Counted from the first letter of the stretch, positions 33,033-43,147 are shown. The stretch: 64,000 nt of DNA from Desulfofundulus thermosubterraneus DSM 16057 (GCF_900142025.1 NZ_FQZM01000004.1:1-64000), one strand, 5' to 3'. The notes: generated from the letters alone by a model not told the origin. Numbers and translations: made by a program.

Positions 33033-34115
33033 GTGACGCGGGTGCCCGGGTCTTTGCGGGTAGCTATACTGATTACTACTGTTTTACTTTTTTATCTGGC
33101 CTGGAAATACGTTGTTCCGGAGTTGCTGGTCATTTTAAATTTCCTATTGACCGTGCTTACCCCCTTTATTTTGGCGGTAATTATTGCCGTACTCATTGAA
33201 CCTGTGGTACGCTTTCTACATCAGGTTTGTCGCATCAACCGTTCACTGGCCGTGGGCCTGTCCATGCTGGTGGTTATCGGCGGGGCGGGGGCTTTGTTAA
33301 CCCTGCTGGTATTGCGCCTGGCGGTGGAGCTTTCCGAGTTGTCGGTGCGCCTTCCCCAGTACATGGGACCTTTACAGGCGGAGATCAACCGGCTGGTGGA
33401 GAAGGGTAAAATCTTTTATTTTCAACTGCCGCCGCTGGTTACCGAGCGCATTCAAGAAAATATGGGCACCTTCACCGGCTGGCTTTCCCATGTGGCTGGT
33501 TCTTTGGCCGGTTCCCTGCTACATTTCATAACTTCCCTTCCCAACGCGCTGGTGACCATTATCGTCGCCCTTATTGCCACCTATTTCTTCAGCCGGGATT
33601 ACCAGTTGATCATAAAACTCTGGCTGGAGACAGCCCCGGAGCCCTGGGGCCAAAGGGTGGTGGAGGTAGGCCGGCGGGTTGTGGGGGCTTCCTTCGGTTA
33701 TTTGCGCGCCCAATCTTTTTTGGTGACCCTGACGACCATTCAGAGCATTGTAGGGCTTTATATAATTGGGGCCAAATATTCCCTGACTGCTGGTCTACTG
33801 ATTGGACTTTTTGATATCATTCCTGTACTGGGACCGGCAACCATATATATACCGTGGGCCATCTGGTCCTTTTTCACCGGTCAAATTGCCTTTGGGGTTA
33901 AGCTGGTGGTGCTTTACCTGCTGGTCTGGGGGGTGAGGGAAGTCCTGCAGGCCCGTGTGGTGGCGGCCAGCCTGGGCCTGCATCCCCTGGCCGTTCTGGT
34001 GGCCATGTATGTGGGGCTGAAGGCCATTGGCGTGGTGGGCTTGGTGCTGGGACCCTTGACCCTCATCGCCCTGCAGGCCGCTTTGGGTACCATCAAGCCC
34101 GTGAATCACAGGTAG
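33033..34115 (+). CDS. ytvI: AI-2E/PerM family permease, YtvI-like sporulation membrane protein
   Basis: This 360-residue membrane protein has two N-terminal helices, a middle soluble part (about 105-165) and five or more C-terminal helices. It has the family motif GLFDIIPVLGPATIYIPWAI and the late GVVGLVLGPL. In Bacillus, YtvI is a sporulation-associated member of this family; other members are transporters. It starts with GTG one base after the cdsA stop. The choice of YtvI over a general AI-2E permease rests on length and on the spore-former context. Confidence 0.75.
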   Translation: MTRVPGSLRVAILITTVLLFYLAWKYVVPELLVILNFLLTVLTPFILAVIIAVLIEPVVRFLHQVCRINRSLAVGLSMLVVIGGAGALLTLLVLRLAVELSELSVRLPQYMGPLQAEINRLVEKGKIFYFQLPPLVTERIQENMGTFTGWLSHVAGSLAGSLLHFITSLPNALVTIIVALIATYFFSRDYQLIIKLWLETAPEPWGQRVVEVGRRVVGASFGYLRAQSFLVTLTTIQSIVGLYIIGAKYSLTAGLLIGLFDIIPVLGPATIYIPWAIWSFFTGQIAFGVKLVVLYLLVWGVREVLQARVVAASLGLHPLAVLVAMYVGLKAIGVVGLVLGPLTLIALQAALGTIKPVNHR

Positions 34116-34130
34116 GAGACGGATATTAAC

Positions 34131-35282
34131 ATGAGAGAGATTGTCATCCTCGGCAGTACCGGTTCCATTGGCCGGCAGGCCCTGGACGTGATCAGGCGGT
34201 TCCCTGGTGAATTGCGTGTGGCCGGCCTGGCCGCCGGAAGCAACTGGCCCCTTATGGCCGAACAGATCCGGGAATTCCGCCCCCGGGTGGTTGCCCTGGC
34301 CCGGGAGGAAGCAGCCCGGGAACTGGCCCAAAACCTCCCCCCTGAGGAATTGCCCGATATTTTTTGGGGTCCCGGGGGTCTGGTGACCGTGGCGACCGCT
34401 GCTGATAGCGGGGTGGTTTTGAACGCCCTCACAGGGACCGTGGGGCTGGGCCCCACGGTGGCGGCGCTGGAAAAGGGGCTGGATATTGCCCTGGCCAACA
34501 AGGAAACCCTGGTGGTCGCTGGTGAGCTGGTCATGAAGCTTGCCCGCGAAAAGGGAGCCCGTATTTTACCGGTGGACAGCGAGCATTCGGCCATCTGGCA
34601 ATGTCTTGCGGGCCAGCCCCGGAACAGAGTGGGGAAAATCATACTTACGGCCTCGGGAGGGCCCTTCCGCAAAGAACCCGCGGATCTTTCCCGGGTCACG
34701 GTAGACGAGGCTCTGGCTCACCCCAACTGGCGGATGGGAAAGAAGATTACCATAGATTCAGCTACCCTGATGAATAAGGGGCTAGAAGTCCTGGAAGCGC
34801 ACTGGCTTTTTGCCGTGCATTATGATCAAATAGAAGTGGTGGTCCATCCTCAGAGCATTATCCACTCGATGGTGGAATTTGTCGACGGCTCGGTCATAGC
34901 TCAGCTGAGCCTGCCGGACATGCGCCTGCCCATCCAGTACGCCCTTTCTTACCCTGACCGCTGGCCCGGTGAATTGCCCCGGGTGGACTGGTTTGCTTTA
35001 GGCGAACTCACCTTTGAACCGCCGGACACCAATCGCTTTCCCTGTCTCGCCTTGGCCTACGCCGCCGGCCGCACCGGCGGGACCATGCCGGCAGTGCTTA
35101 ATGCCGCCAATGAGGTTGCCGTTGATGCTTTCCTGGCCGGAGAAATTGATTTCACCACCATACCCCGGCTTGTGGCCGGGGTCATGGAGGAGCACGCGGT
35201 CATTTACGAGCCTACTTTAGATGAGATTCTGGCCGCAGACCAGTGGGCCCGCCGGGCAGCGCGGGAAAAAGCAAGAGGGTGA
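34131..35282 (+). CDS. dxr: 1-deoxy-D-xylulose 5-phosphate reductoisomerase
   Basis: This 383-residue protein has an NADPH fold with ILGSTGSIGRQALDV at residues 5-19, ANKETLVVAGELV, and metal/substrate residues in PVDSEHSAIWQCL, TASGGPFRKE and HPNWRMGKKITIDSATLMNKGLE. It carries out the first committed step of the MEP isoprenoid pathway; ispG is three genes on. The product feeds uppS upstream. Its stop overlaps the region of the rseP start. Confidence 0.97.
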   Translation: MREIVILGSTGSIGRQALDVIRRFPGELRVAGLAAGSNWPLMAEQIREFRPRVVALAREEAARELAQNLPPEELPDIFWGPGGLVTVATAADSGVVLNALTGTVGLGPTVAALEKGLDIALANKETLVVAGELVMKLAREKGARILPVDSEHSAIWQCLAGQPRNRVGKIILTASGGPFRKEPADLSRVTVDEALAHPNWRMGKKITIDSATLMNKGLEVLEAHWLFAVHYDQIEVVVHPQSIIHSMVEFVDGSVIAQLSLPDMRLPIQYALSYPDRWPGELPRVDWFALGELTFEPPDTNRFPCLALAYAAGRTGGTMPAVLNAANEVAVDAFLAGEIDFTTIPRLVAGVMEEHAVIYEPTLDEILAADQWARRAAREKARG

Positions 35283-35287
35283 TGGTA

Positions 35288-36307
35288 ATGCAGACATTGT
35301 GGGCCTCCATTCTGGTTTTCGGATTGCTAATTATTTTTCACGAGCTGGGTCACTTCATTGCCGCCAAGCGAGTGGGCATCAAGGTTCACGAGTTCAGCGT
35401 GGGACTTGGCCCCAAGCTTTTAAGCATCCCCCGGGGGGAAACTGCTTACAACCTGCGCCTGTTCCCCCTGGGCGGTTTTGTGCGCATGGCCGGGATGGAT
35501 CCGGCGGAGGAAGTGGAGGACGAGGAAAAGAGTTACCAGAACAAGACCGTGGGCCAGCGGGCTGCCGTGATTGCGGCCGGTCCGTTGATGAATTTCCTTC
35601 TGGCTGCCCTTTTGTTGACGGTTATCTTCATGGTTCAGGGCTTTCCAACCCCTACCACCACCATCGGCAAACTGGTTCCTGGCCAACCTGCCGAAAATGC
35701 CGGCTTAAAACCCGGCGATCAGATCATTGCCATTAACGACCGGCCAGTAACGCGCTGGGAGGACGTAACTAGTCTGGTAAATGCTCATCCCGGGCAGCCC
35801 ATTACCGTAACGGTGTTGCGGGATGGAGGGAAGGAAAAGTTTAAGCTGGTCACGGCCGTAAATGCCGAGGGCCGGGGTATGATCGGCATATACCCCCGCC
35901 AGGAGATGCGCCCCCTGGGCCCCTTTGCGGCCCTATACCGGGGAATGGAGTATACGTTACGCCTCAGCGGGTTGATCCTGGAGTTTGTCGGCAGGATGAT
36001 TGTCGGTCAGGCACCGGCCGAGGTGGGCGGGCCGGTGCGCATTGTCCAGGAAATTCATACCGCCGTCCAGCTGGGGTTCTTTTACCTCCTGCAGCTGGCC
36101 GCCTTTTTAAGCATCAACCTGGGCCTGTTCAACCTTTTGCCCATTCCCGCCCTGGATGGCAGCAGGCTTCTTTTTCTGGCCCTGGAAGGGTTGAGGGGGC
36201 GGCCGGTGGATCCCACCAAGGAAAATTTTGTCCACCTGGTGGGGTTTGGCCTGTTGCTGCTCCTGATCATGGTCATCACGTATAAAGATATATTGGGATT
36301 GCTCTAA
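35288..36307 (+). CDS. rseP: RIP metalloprotease RseP
   Basis: This 339-residue site-2 protease has LLIIFHELGHFIAAKRVG near the start (HExxH zinc site), FVRMAGMDP, a PDZ domain (about 120-200, PAENAGLKPGDQIIAINDRP) and the third zinc ligand in NLLPIPALDGSRL near the C-terminus. It has four membrane helices. It cuts membrane-bound anti-sigma or signal proteins. I use ATG 35288 behind AGAGGG. Dxr-RseP-IspG-ProS is a common Firmicute order. Confidence 0.95.
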   Translation: MQTLWASILVFGLLIIFHELGHFIAAKRVGIKVHEFSVGLGPKLLSIPRGETAYNLRLFPLGGFVRMAGMDPAEEVEDEEKSYQNKTVGQRAAVIAAGPLMNFLLAALLLTVIFMVQGFPTPTTTIGKLVPGQPAENAGLKPGDQIIAINDRPVTRWEDVTSLVNAHPGQPITVTVLRDGGKEKFKLVTAVNAEGRGMIGIYPRQEMRPLGPFAALYRGMEYTLRLSGLILEFVGRMIVGQAPAEVGGPVRIVQEIHTAVQLGFFYLLQLAAFLSINLGLFNLLPIPALDGSRLLFLALEGLRGRPVDPTKENFVHLVGFGLLLLLIMVITYKDILGLL

Positions 36308-36320
36308 CGGGGGGAAGTCC

Positions 36321-37382
36321 GTGCGACGAAGATACACCCGCCCCATCAATCTCGGTGATGTACAGGTAGGAGGAGGGGCGCCCGTTTCGGTGCAGTCCAT
36401 GACTAACACCGATACCCGGGATGTCCGGGCCACCCTGGACCAGATCCACAGGCTGGTCCAGGCGGGCTGTGAAATAGTGCGGGTGGCCGTTCCCGACCTG
36501 CAGGCTGCCCGGGCACTAAAAGAAATCAAGGCCGGGTGCCCTATCCCACTGGTGGCCGATATTCATTTTGACTACCGCCTGGCCCTGGCAGCCCTTGAGA
36601 GCGGTGTGGACGGCCTGCGGATTAACCCGGGCAATATCGGGGGCCGGGAACGGGTGGCGGCCGTGGTGGATGCCGCCCGGAAAAGAAGGGTTCCCATCCG
36701 CATTGGAGTCAATGCCGGGTCCCTGGAAAAGGATCTGCTGGCCGAGCACGGTGGGCCAACTCCACGGGCCATGGTGGAGAGTGCCCTGCGGCATATCCGG
36801 TTGCTGGAAGAAATGGAGTACCGGGAGATCAAGGTTTCCTTAAAGGCATCCAATGTGCCGGTGATGCTTGAGGCCTACCGCTTGCTGGCGCGGGAAGTGG
36901 ATTATCCCTTTCATGTGGGCGTAACCGAGGCGGGAACCGTCCGCTCCGGAACAATCAAATCGGCCGTGGGCATCGGGGCGCTGCTGGCCCAGGGAATTGG
37001 TGACACCATCCGGGTGTCCCTTACGGGGGATCCAGTGGAGGAGGTGCGGGTGGGCTATGAAATTTTAAAGGCCCTGGGCCTGCGCCGGCGGGGAATCGAG
37101 CTCATTTCCTGCCCCACCTGCGGGCGAACTTGTATTGATCTCGAACGTATTGCCCTGGAGGTCGAGGAGCGTCTTTCCTGGGTGGACAAACCTTTAAAGG
37201 TGGCCGTTATGGGCTGTGCGGTTAACGGCCCCGGGGAAGCCAGCCACGCCGACGTGGGCATTGCCGGGGGGAAGGGGCTTGGGATTCTCTTCCGGGGCGG
37301 CCGCATTGTGGGACGTGTTCCTGAAAAAGACTTGGTAGACGCCCTGGTACGGGAAGTGGAAAACATTCTATCGGAGAAATGA
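36321..37382 (+). CDS. ispG: 4-hydroxy-3-methylbut-2-enyl diphosphate synthase (flavodoxin)
   Basis: This 353-residue protein has QSMTNTDTRDVRATLDQI, GIGALLAQGIGDTIRVSLTG, and the [4Fe-4S] cysteines in ISCPTCGRTCIDL and VMGCAVNGPGEASHADVGIA. It reduces the cyclic diphosphate of the MEP pathway. GTG start with a GGGGGGAAG ribosome site, 13 bases after rseP. Confidence 0.96.
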   Translation: MRRRYTRPINLGDVQVGGGAPVSVQSMTNTDTRDVRATLDQIHRLVQAGCEIVRVAVPDLQAARALKEIKAGCPIPLVADIHFDYRLALAALESGVDGLRINPGNIGGRERVAAVVDAARKRRVPIRIGVNAGSLEKDLLAEHGGPTPRAMVESALRHIRLLEEMEYREIKVSLKASNVPVMLEAYRLLAREVDYPFHVGVTEAGTVRSGTIKSAVGIGALLAQGIGDTIRVSLTGDPVEEVRVGYEILKALGLRRRGIELISCPTCGRTCIDLERIALEVEERLSWVDKPLKVAVMGCAVNGPGEASHADVGIAGGKGLGILFRGGRIVGRVPEKDLVDALVREVENILSEK

Positions 37383-37403
37383 GAGTAAGGGGGACTTACA
37401 TAA

Positions 37404-39119
37404 GTGCGTGTCAGTCAGTTGTTTTTGCCTACTTTAAGGGAAGTACCGGCTGAAGCAGAGGTGGTGAGCCACCAGTTATTGCTGCGGGCCGGATTCATCC
37501 GCAAGGCGGCGGCGGGGGTGTATACCTTTTTGCCCCTGGCCTGGCGGGTAATTAAAAAGATAGAGCAAATTATCCGGGAAGAGATGGATCGCCAGGGCGG
37601 CCAGGAAATTATGATGCCCATCATCCAACCGGCGGAACTCTGGCAGGAGTCAGGCCGCTGGGACGTCTACGGCCCGGAACTATTCCGGTTGAAGGACCGG
37701 CACGGGCGGGATTTTTGCCTCGGTCCCACCCATGAAGAAATTGTAACGGCCCTGGTACGGCAGGAAGTAAACTCCTACCGCCAGCTGCCCCAGCTGCTTT
37801 ACCAGATCCAGAACAAATACCGGGATGAGCGGCGTCCCCGTTTCGGCCTGTTACGGGGACGGGAATTTATAATGAAGGATCTCTATTCCTTCGACCGGGA
37901 TGAAGCCGGCCTGGAAATAAGCTATCAAAAAATGTACGAGGCCTATACCCGGGTGTTCACCCGCTGCGGGTTAAAGTTTCGCCCGGTGGAGGCCGATTCA
38001 GGCGCCATTGGCGGCAATGATACCCACGAATTTATGGTGCTGGCCGATTCCGGGGAGGCTTTGGTAGTCTTTTGCCCCGATGAGTCATGTGGTTATGCGG
38101 CCAATGTGGAGCGGGCGATTTCGCCGGTGCAGGGTGGCGTTGCGCGTGAGGAAACACCGCAACCCCTTAAGACGATGGACACTCCCGGTATGCACACGGT
38201 GGAACAAGTTACCGGTTACCTGGGAGTGGATGCCCGCCGCCTGATCAAAACCATCCTTTACCAGACCGAAAAGGGAGTGGTGGCTGCCCTGGTACGGGGT
38301 GACCGGGAAGTAAACGAGGTTAAGCTGCAAAAGGTCCTGGACGTGCTGCGCCTGGAGCTGGCTAATGCGGCCACCGTGAAAAGGATCACCGGGGCTGCGG
38401 TGGGTTATGCCGGCCCGGTGGGCCTGCAAGATGTCTGGCTGGTAGCCGATGAGGAGGTCATGTTGCTGGTCAATGCCGTTACCGGGGCCAACCGGGATGA
38501 TGCGCACCTGGCCAATGTAAATCCGGGACGCGATTTTACTCCCCAGGTGGTGGCGGATATACGTAAGGTGCGGGCCGGGGATCCCTGCCCCAAATGCGGC
38601 GCACCCCTCAAGGAAACCCGCGGTATTGAGGTAGGACAAATTTTCAAGCTGGGAGACAAATACAGCCGCGTTTTGGGAGCCACCTACCTGGATGAGCACG
38701 GCCAGAGCCGGACCATGATCATGGGGTGTTACGGCATTGGCGTAACCAGGACCATGGCTGCGGCGGTGGAGCAAAACCACGATGAAAACGGGATTATCTG
38801 GCCGGTGTCCATCGCTCCCTTCCATGTAGTGGTGGTTCCGGTGAACCACAGGGATGAACAGCAAATGGGTCTGGCCGAAGAGGTTTACCGGGAGCTGGAG
38901 GCCAACGGGATAGAAGTGGTCCTGGACGACCGTCCTGAACGGGTGGGGGTAAAGTTCAAGGATGCGGATCTGGTGGGTTACCCCATGCGTATTACTGTGG
39001 GCAACCAGGCTGTCCAAACAGGGGAGCTGGAGGTGCGCTACCGGGCTAGCGGGGAAACCCGGCTGGTGCCGCGGGAGCGGATTACCGGTCATGTCCGAGA
39101 GTTTATTGCTCAGGCTTAG
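37404..39119 (+). CDS. proS: prolyl-tRNA synthetase
   Basis: This 571-residue protein is of the bacterial type with an editing insertion. It has class II motifs: motif 1 in [20 protein letters not shown], motif 2 [20 protein letters not shown], motif 3 [20 protein letters not shown]. The YbaK-like editing domain (about 230-390) lies between them, and the anticodon-binding domain is at 470-565. No T-box leader is present in the short space before it, so expression follows the upstream operon. Confidence 0.97.
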   Translation: MRVSQLFLPTLREVPAEAEVVSHQLLLRAGFIRKAAAGVYTFLPLAWRVIKKIEQIIREEMDRQGGQEIMMPIIQPAELWQESGRWDVYGPELFRLKDRHGRDFCLGPTHEEIVTALVRQEVNSYRQLPQLLYQIQNKYRDERRPRFGLLRGREFIMKDLYSFDRDEAGLEISYQKMYEAYTRVFTRCGLKFRPVEADSGAIGGNDTHEFMVLADSGEALVVFCPDESCGYAANVERAISPVQGGVAREETPQPLKTMDTPGMHTVEQVTGYLGVDARRLIKTILYQTEKGVVAALVRGDREVNEVKLQKVLDVLRLELANAATVKRITGAAVGYAGPVGLQDVWLVADEEVMLLVNAVTGANRDDAHLANVNPGRDFTPQVVADIRKVRAGDPCPKCGAPLKETRGIEVGQIFKLGDKYSRVLGATYLDEHGQSRTMIMGCYGIGVTRTMAAAVEQNHDENGIIWPVSIAPFHVVVVPVNHRDEQQMGLAEEVYRELEANGIEVVLDDRPERVGVKFKDADLVGYPMRITVGNQAVQTGELEVRYRASGETRLVPRERITGHVREFIAQA

Positions 39120-39130
39120 AGGGGATGGTT

Positions 39131-40297
39131 ATGACTATCCTTGAACGGGTGGTCATTTTATCGGTAACGGCCGGCACGGGTCATATGCGGGCGGCTCATG
39201 CCTTAAGAGAGGCCATTCAACAAAGCAATCCGGCCGCAGAAGTAATTGTCCTGGACACCTTCCGGTATACCAGCCCTTTTTTAGAAAAGGTGATTTTGGG
39301 CACCTACATGGAAATGCTCAAAATTACCCCGGTGGTTTATGGCTACCTTTACCGTCAGGCAGAGCGGGATCAACCCTTTTCAGGATTTGCCAAGCAGGAA
39401 TTCAACCGCATCCTGAACATATTAACCGCCCCTAAACTGGTTGAGTTTTTGAAGCAAACCCGTCCCCAGCTGGTGGTTTGTACCCACCCTTTTCCCGTGG
39501 GCATTCTGGACCGGCTGAAAAGCCAGGGCCTTTTTCGGATTCCGGTAATGGTCACCATTACCGATTTTACCGTTCATTCCTTCTGGATCTTTCCCGGAGT
39601 GGATGCCTACGTGGTGGCCAGTGAAGACTTGCGGGAACCCCTTGCAGAGTTTGGCACCCCCCTGGAGCGGGTGTACGCAACAGGGATCCCCATCGATCCT
39701 GCCTTTGCCCGGCCGGTGGATCGCTTGAGCATCCAGCAGAAGCTTAACCTGGATCCGTACCTCCCCACCGTGCTGGTCATGGGAGGCGGTCTGGGTTTGG
39801 GCCCCCTGGCCGAAGCGGTGCAATGCCTGGGCAACGGTTCCGTGCCCTGCCAGTTGCTGGTAGTTGCTGGACGCAATGAACAGCTGCGGCAACGGCTGTT
39901 GCGGCTCGCCGAATCCAACTGCCACCCCACCAGGGTTTTTGGGTTTATCGAGAATATCCACGAACTTATGTCTGTGGCCCATATCATGGTGGGTAAAGCC
40001 GGAGGATTAAGTTGTGCCGAAGCCCTGGCCAAAGGCTTACCCATATTTATTGTGGATCCCCTGCCGGGTCAGGAGGAGCGCAATACCGAATATCTCTGCC
40101 GAGCCGGTGCCGCGGTACGGGTGAACAGGGTTCAGGACCTGGGCCGGGAGATTCTGTCCTGTCTTTTAGATAAGAGGCGTCTTTGGGATATGTCGGCGGC
40201 GGCTACGCGTCTTGGTAAGCCCCATGCCGCCCGGGAGGCAGTGGAATTAATGCAAAGGATCTTACAACAGGATCTCCTGGCCGCGGCAAGGGATTAG
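39131..40297 (+). CDS. MGDG synthase / UgtP-like diacylglycerol glycosyltransferase
   Basis: This GT28-family protein of 388 residues begins with the family motif SVTAGTGHMRAAHALREAI. Its C-terminal donor site reads VGKAGGLSCAEALAKGLPIF followed by DPLPGQEERN, as in monogalactosyldiacylglycerol synthases and Bacillus UgtP. It should add a hexose from a UDP-sugar to diacylglycerol. It is the last gene of the rseP-ispG-proS group. I use ATG 39131 because GAGGGG lies seven bases before it. Confidence 0.85.
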   Translation: MTILERVVILSVTAGTGHMRAAHALREAIQQSNPAAEVIVLDTFRYTSPFLEKVILGTYMEMLKITPVVYGYLYRQAERDQPFSGFAKQEFNRILNILTAPKLVEFLKQTRPQLVVCTHPFPVGILDRLKSQGLFRIPVMVTITDFTVHSFWIFPGVDAYVVASEDLREPLAEFGTPLERVYATGIPIDPAFARPVDRLSIQQKLNLDPYLPTVLVMGGGLGLGPLAEAVQCLGNGSVPCQLLVVAGRNEQLRQRLLRLAESNCHPTRVFGFIENIHELMSVAHIMVGKAGGLSCAEALAKGLPIFIVDPLPGQEERNTEYLCRAGAAVRVNRVQDLGREILSCLLDKRRLWDMSAAATRLGKPHAAREAVELMQRILQQDLLAAARD

Positions 40298-40731
40298 ACA
40301 CCCATGACGCTTTCAGTGCCACCAGCAAGCAGGATGAAAATGGCTGCCGTTTTGCACGAAGCGACCCAGCTACCATCGGCACCGAAATGTAGCATTAGAA
40401 AAGGTAACTTACTGAAATGGCAAAAAGATGACAGTAAAGTACAAATGCCATGCCGCCTTTGCAGCGCCGCTAGTCCGGTCCGAAGCGAGTATGGCAGCGG
40501 CATCGATTTATTTCAGGTAATGCAGACTTTTTCTGATGCCGCTGCGGCGAGGATTATTAGCTTTTGCGATAAAAACCATTTTGTCAGCGCGGAGCACCGG
40601 AGCGAGCGTGGACAACGCGGCACCATAGCTGGGTTATTGAACATTTACCAGGGGCGAGCGCGTGCAAACGGCAGGCAAGTGCTATTTTTCAGAACAGTAG
40701 TGGTGTGTTGAAGGTGGCGGGGGGATAGATT
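40298..40731. repeat. 434-base gene-free interval built of repeat fragments
   Basis: No gene with a ribosome site is present. The part 40588-40648 (GCGCGGAGCACCGGAGCGAG ... GGGTTATTGAACATTTAC) is a diverged end of the 107-base repeat family. GTCCGAAGCGAGTATGGCAG near 40479 resembles CTCGGAGCGAGTCTGGCAG in the mosaic at 8653. GAAGCGACCCAGC near 40359 resembles the loop edge of family 1. It seems to be a site where several repeats have inserted and decayed. Confidence 0.5.
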
Positions 40732-41406
40732 ATGTTAACGGAAAAGGAAATTATCTTGCGGTTGGTGCTGGCGGTCGTCCTGGGGGGAATGATCGGCCTG
40801 GAACGGGAAAGGCTGTACGTCTCCATCCGTACCTATTCGGCGGGCTTTCGTACCCATATTCTGGTTTGTGTGGGGTCGGCTCTGGCCATGGTGGTATCGG
40901 AGGGCCTTCATTTCCAGTTTAAGGGTGATGCGGCCCGGGTGGCCGCCCAGGTAGTTAGCGGCATTGGTTTTCTTGGTGCCGGAGCCATCCTGCGGGAAGG
41001 CCCCCTGGTGCGCGGGCTGACCACTGCTGCCAGTTTGTGGGTGGTGGCCTGTGTCGGCCTGGCGGCAGGGGGCGGGTTTTACCTGGCGGCTACCCTGGGT
41101 ACTGTCCTGGTTCTATTCGCCCTGGTTATTCTGGGGGCCATTGAGGATTATGTGCGCAAAAAACGCCAGGAAGACGTATTGAATCTTGTGGTGACCAGCG
41201 ACCCCGAAGATTTTCAGAAGGTGGGGGCCCTGCTGGATGAATTTGGCCTCATAGTTAAAAATATTGAAATCGAAAAAATGGGCGATGGAGATCGCCAGTT
41301 ATTGGAAATCACCGTCCAGTTCCGCCCCCATGTCAACCGCGTTTTGATCCTGAACAAGCTGGCCTCTTTGCCCGGGGTGTACCGGGTCGAACACCGGCAC
41401 AGTTAA
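40732..41406 (+). CDS. MgtC/SapB family membrane protein
   Basis: This 224-residue protein has four to five membrane helices in the first 140 residues, including the family motifs GGMIGLERER near 15-24 and ISGIGFLGAGAILREG near 80-95 (here VVSGIGFLGAGAILREG). A C-terminal ACT-like domain (about 150-222) follows. Members of this family affect magnesium homeostasis or the membrane ATP synthase. ATG start; the gene stands alone between a repeat region and a terminator. Confidence 0.88.
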   Translation: MLTEKEIILRLVLAVVLGGMIGLERERLYVSIRTYSAGFRTHILVCVGSALAMVVSEGLHFQFKGDAARVAAQVVSGIGFLGAGAILREGPLVRGLTTAASLWVVACVGLAAGGGFYLAATLGTVLVLFALVILGAIEDYVRKKRQEDVLNLVVTSDPEDFQKVGALLDEFGLIVKNIEIEKMGDGDRQLLEITVQFRPHVNRVLILNKLASLPGVYRVEHRHS

Positions 41407-41480
41407 AACCCTTGCCAGCCGTTGTTTTCTGTGGTATACTTTGATTTGGTTTACGTTCCGTTGCCTTTTGTCAGTAACAG

Positions 41481-41508
41481 GAGTGGGTAACACCCACTCT
41501 TTCGTCTT
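41481..41508 (+). terminator. hairpin upstream of rimP
   Basis: GAGTGGGT (41481-41488) pairs perfectly with ACCCACTC (41492-41499), loop AAC, followed by TTTCGTCTT. It ends the mgtC-like transcript before the rimP-nusA operon. Confidence 0.7.
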
Positions 41509-41554
41509 ATAATATACAGACACAACTATAATCAATTAAGAGGAGGATACGGCC

Positions 41555-42022
41555 GTGGTTAGAAACAAGGTCGTGGCCGCAGTGGAGGAACTGGCCACTC
41601 CGCTGGTGACCGGCTTGGGGTTAGAGCTGGTCGGCGTGGAATATGTGAAGGAGGGGGGGCGTTGGTACCTGCGCATTTTCATTGATAAGCCCGGGGGAGT
41701 GACGCTGGATGACTGCCAGGCAGTGTCGGAAAGCCTGGATCCCCTCTTGGATGAGGCAGATCCCATACCCCATTCCTATCACCTGGAAGTTTCTTCTCCC
41801 GGCATCGAGCGGCCATTAAAGAAGCCTGCCGATTTTGAGCGTTTCTCGGGGCACCGGGTGCAGCTCACCACCTTCACCCCCCAGGATGGACAAAGAAAGT
41901 TCACCGGCCGCCTGGAGGGTTTAGAGGACCAGATGGTGGTCCTTATCCTTGATGACGGGCAGGAACGGCGTATCCCCTTTTCCGAGGTGGCAACGGCACG
42001 GCTAAAGGCAAGTTGGCTCTAG
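41555..42022 (+). CDS. rimP: ribosome maturation factor RimP
   Basis: This 155-residue protein has the two-domain RimP layout with LVGVEYVKEGGRWYLRIFID, DCQAVSESLDPLLDEADPIP, the YHLEVSSPGIERPLKKPADF signature and a C-terminal SH3-like domain. It helps assemble the 30S subunit. GTG start behind AGAGGAGGA. First gene of the nusA-infB operon. Confidence 0.96.
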   Translation: MVRNKVVAAVEELATPLVTGLGLELVGVEYVKEGGRWYLRIFIDKPGGVTLDDCQAVSESLDPLLDEADPIPHSYHLEVSSPGIERPLKKPADFERFSGHRVQLTTFTPQDGQRKFTGRLEGLEDQMVVLILDDGQERRIPFSEVATARLKASWL

Positions 42023-42034
42023 GAGGCAGGCGAG

Positions 42035-43120
42035 ATGAATACCGAAATTTTGACAGCCGTAAAGGAATTGGAAAAAGAAAAAGGCATTTCGGCCGAGATC
42101 CTTTTCGAGGCCCTTGAGGCAGCCCTGCTTTCCGCGTACCGGCGCAACTTCGGTTCCCTGCAAAATGCCCGGGTAATTGTTGACCGCCAGACAGGGGATT
42201 TCAAGGTTTATTCCCAGCGTACGGTGGTGGAGGAAGTGACCGATCCCCGGCTGGAGATTTCCCTTGAGGAGGCCCGGAAAATCGATCCCCGCTACCAGGT
42301 GGGGGATGTGATTGAAAAAGAGGTTACGCCCCGGAACTTCGGCCGGATAGCCGCCCAAACGGCCAAACAGGTGGTGGTCCAGCGGATCCGGGAAGCCGAG
42401 CGCAACATAGTGTACGAGGAATTTGCCAGCCGGGAAGGGGATATCGTCACCGGGATTGTCCAGCGGGTGGAACAAAAGAATGTCTACATCAGCCTGGGCC
42501 GGACGGAAGCCATTTTAACCCCGCCGGAACAGATGCCCGGGGAAGAATACCGCCCTGGAAACAGGATTAAAACCTACGTGGTTGAAGTGCGCAAAACTAC
42601 CAAAGGGCCCCAGATACTAGTTTCCCGTACCCATCCGGGCCTCTTGAAACGGCTTTTGGAACTGGAAGTGCCGGAGCTCCAGGAAGGCTTGGTGGAGTTG
42701 AAGGCTATTGCCCGGGAAGCCGGCTACCGGTCTAAAATCGCCGTTTATTCCCGGGAGGAAAAACTGGATCCGGTGGGAGCATGTGTGGGCCCCAAGGGTG
42801 CGCGCATCCAGGCCATTGTTAACGAGCTAAACGGGGAAAAAATTGACGTGATTAAGTGGAATCCCGATCCTTCTAAATTTGTGGCCGCGGCCCTGAGCCC
42901 GGCAAAAGTGGTGGCGGTGGAGATCTGGGAGGAAGAAAAAATTGCCCGGGTGATTGTGCCGGATTACCAGCTTTCCCTGGCCATTGGCAAGGAAGGTCAG
43001 AATGCCCGTCTGGCAGCCAAGCTCACCGGGTGGAAGATAGATATCAAGAGCGAATCCCAGATGCAAGAAATATACGCCCAGGAGTACAGGGAGTACTATG
43101 GTGATGACAGTGTCCTGTAA
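42035..43120 (+). CDS. nusA: transcription termination/antitermination protein NusA
   Basis: This 361-residue protein has an N-terminal RNA polymerase-binding domain (1-130), an S1 domain (about 135-200, GDIVTGIVQRVEQKNVYISL) and KH1 and KH2 domains (PVGACVGPKGARIQAIVNEL near 247, SLAIGKEGQNARLAAKLTGW near 313). It lacks the acidic C-terminal repeats of E. coli NusA, as is normal in Firmicutes. It controls pausing, termination and coupling to translation. Confidence 0.97.
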   Translation: MNTEILTAVKELEKEKGISAEILFEALEAALLSAYRRNFGSLQNARVIVDRQTGDFKVYSQRTVVEEVTDPRLEISLEEARKIDPRYQVGDVIEKEVTPRNFGRIAAQTAKQVVVQRIREAERNIVYEEFASREGDIVTGIVQRVEQKNVYISLGRTEAILTPPEQMPGEEYRPGNRIKTYVVEVRKTTKGPQILVSRTHPGLLKRLLELEVPELQEGLVELKAIAREAGYRSKIAVYSREEKLDPVGACVGPKGARIQAIVNELNGEKIDVIKWNPDPSKFVAAALSPAKVVAVEIWEEEKIARVIVPDYQLSLAIGKEGQNARLAAKLTGWKIDIKSESQMQEIYAQEYREYYGDDSVL

Positions 43121-43147
43121 ATTATGGGCATGAGGAAGGTGATCCAT

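Noticed and set aside
37383-37403. T-box leader for proS
   Set aside because: Only 21 bases separate ispG and proS, far too short, and no T-box sequence is present.
40304-40711. 135-codon open frame in the repeat-rich spacer
   Set aside because: No ribosome site, odd composition, and the DNA is made of repeat fragments.
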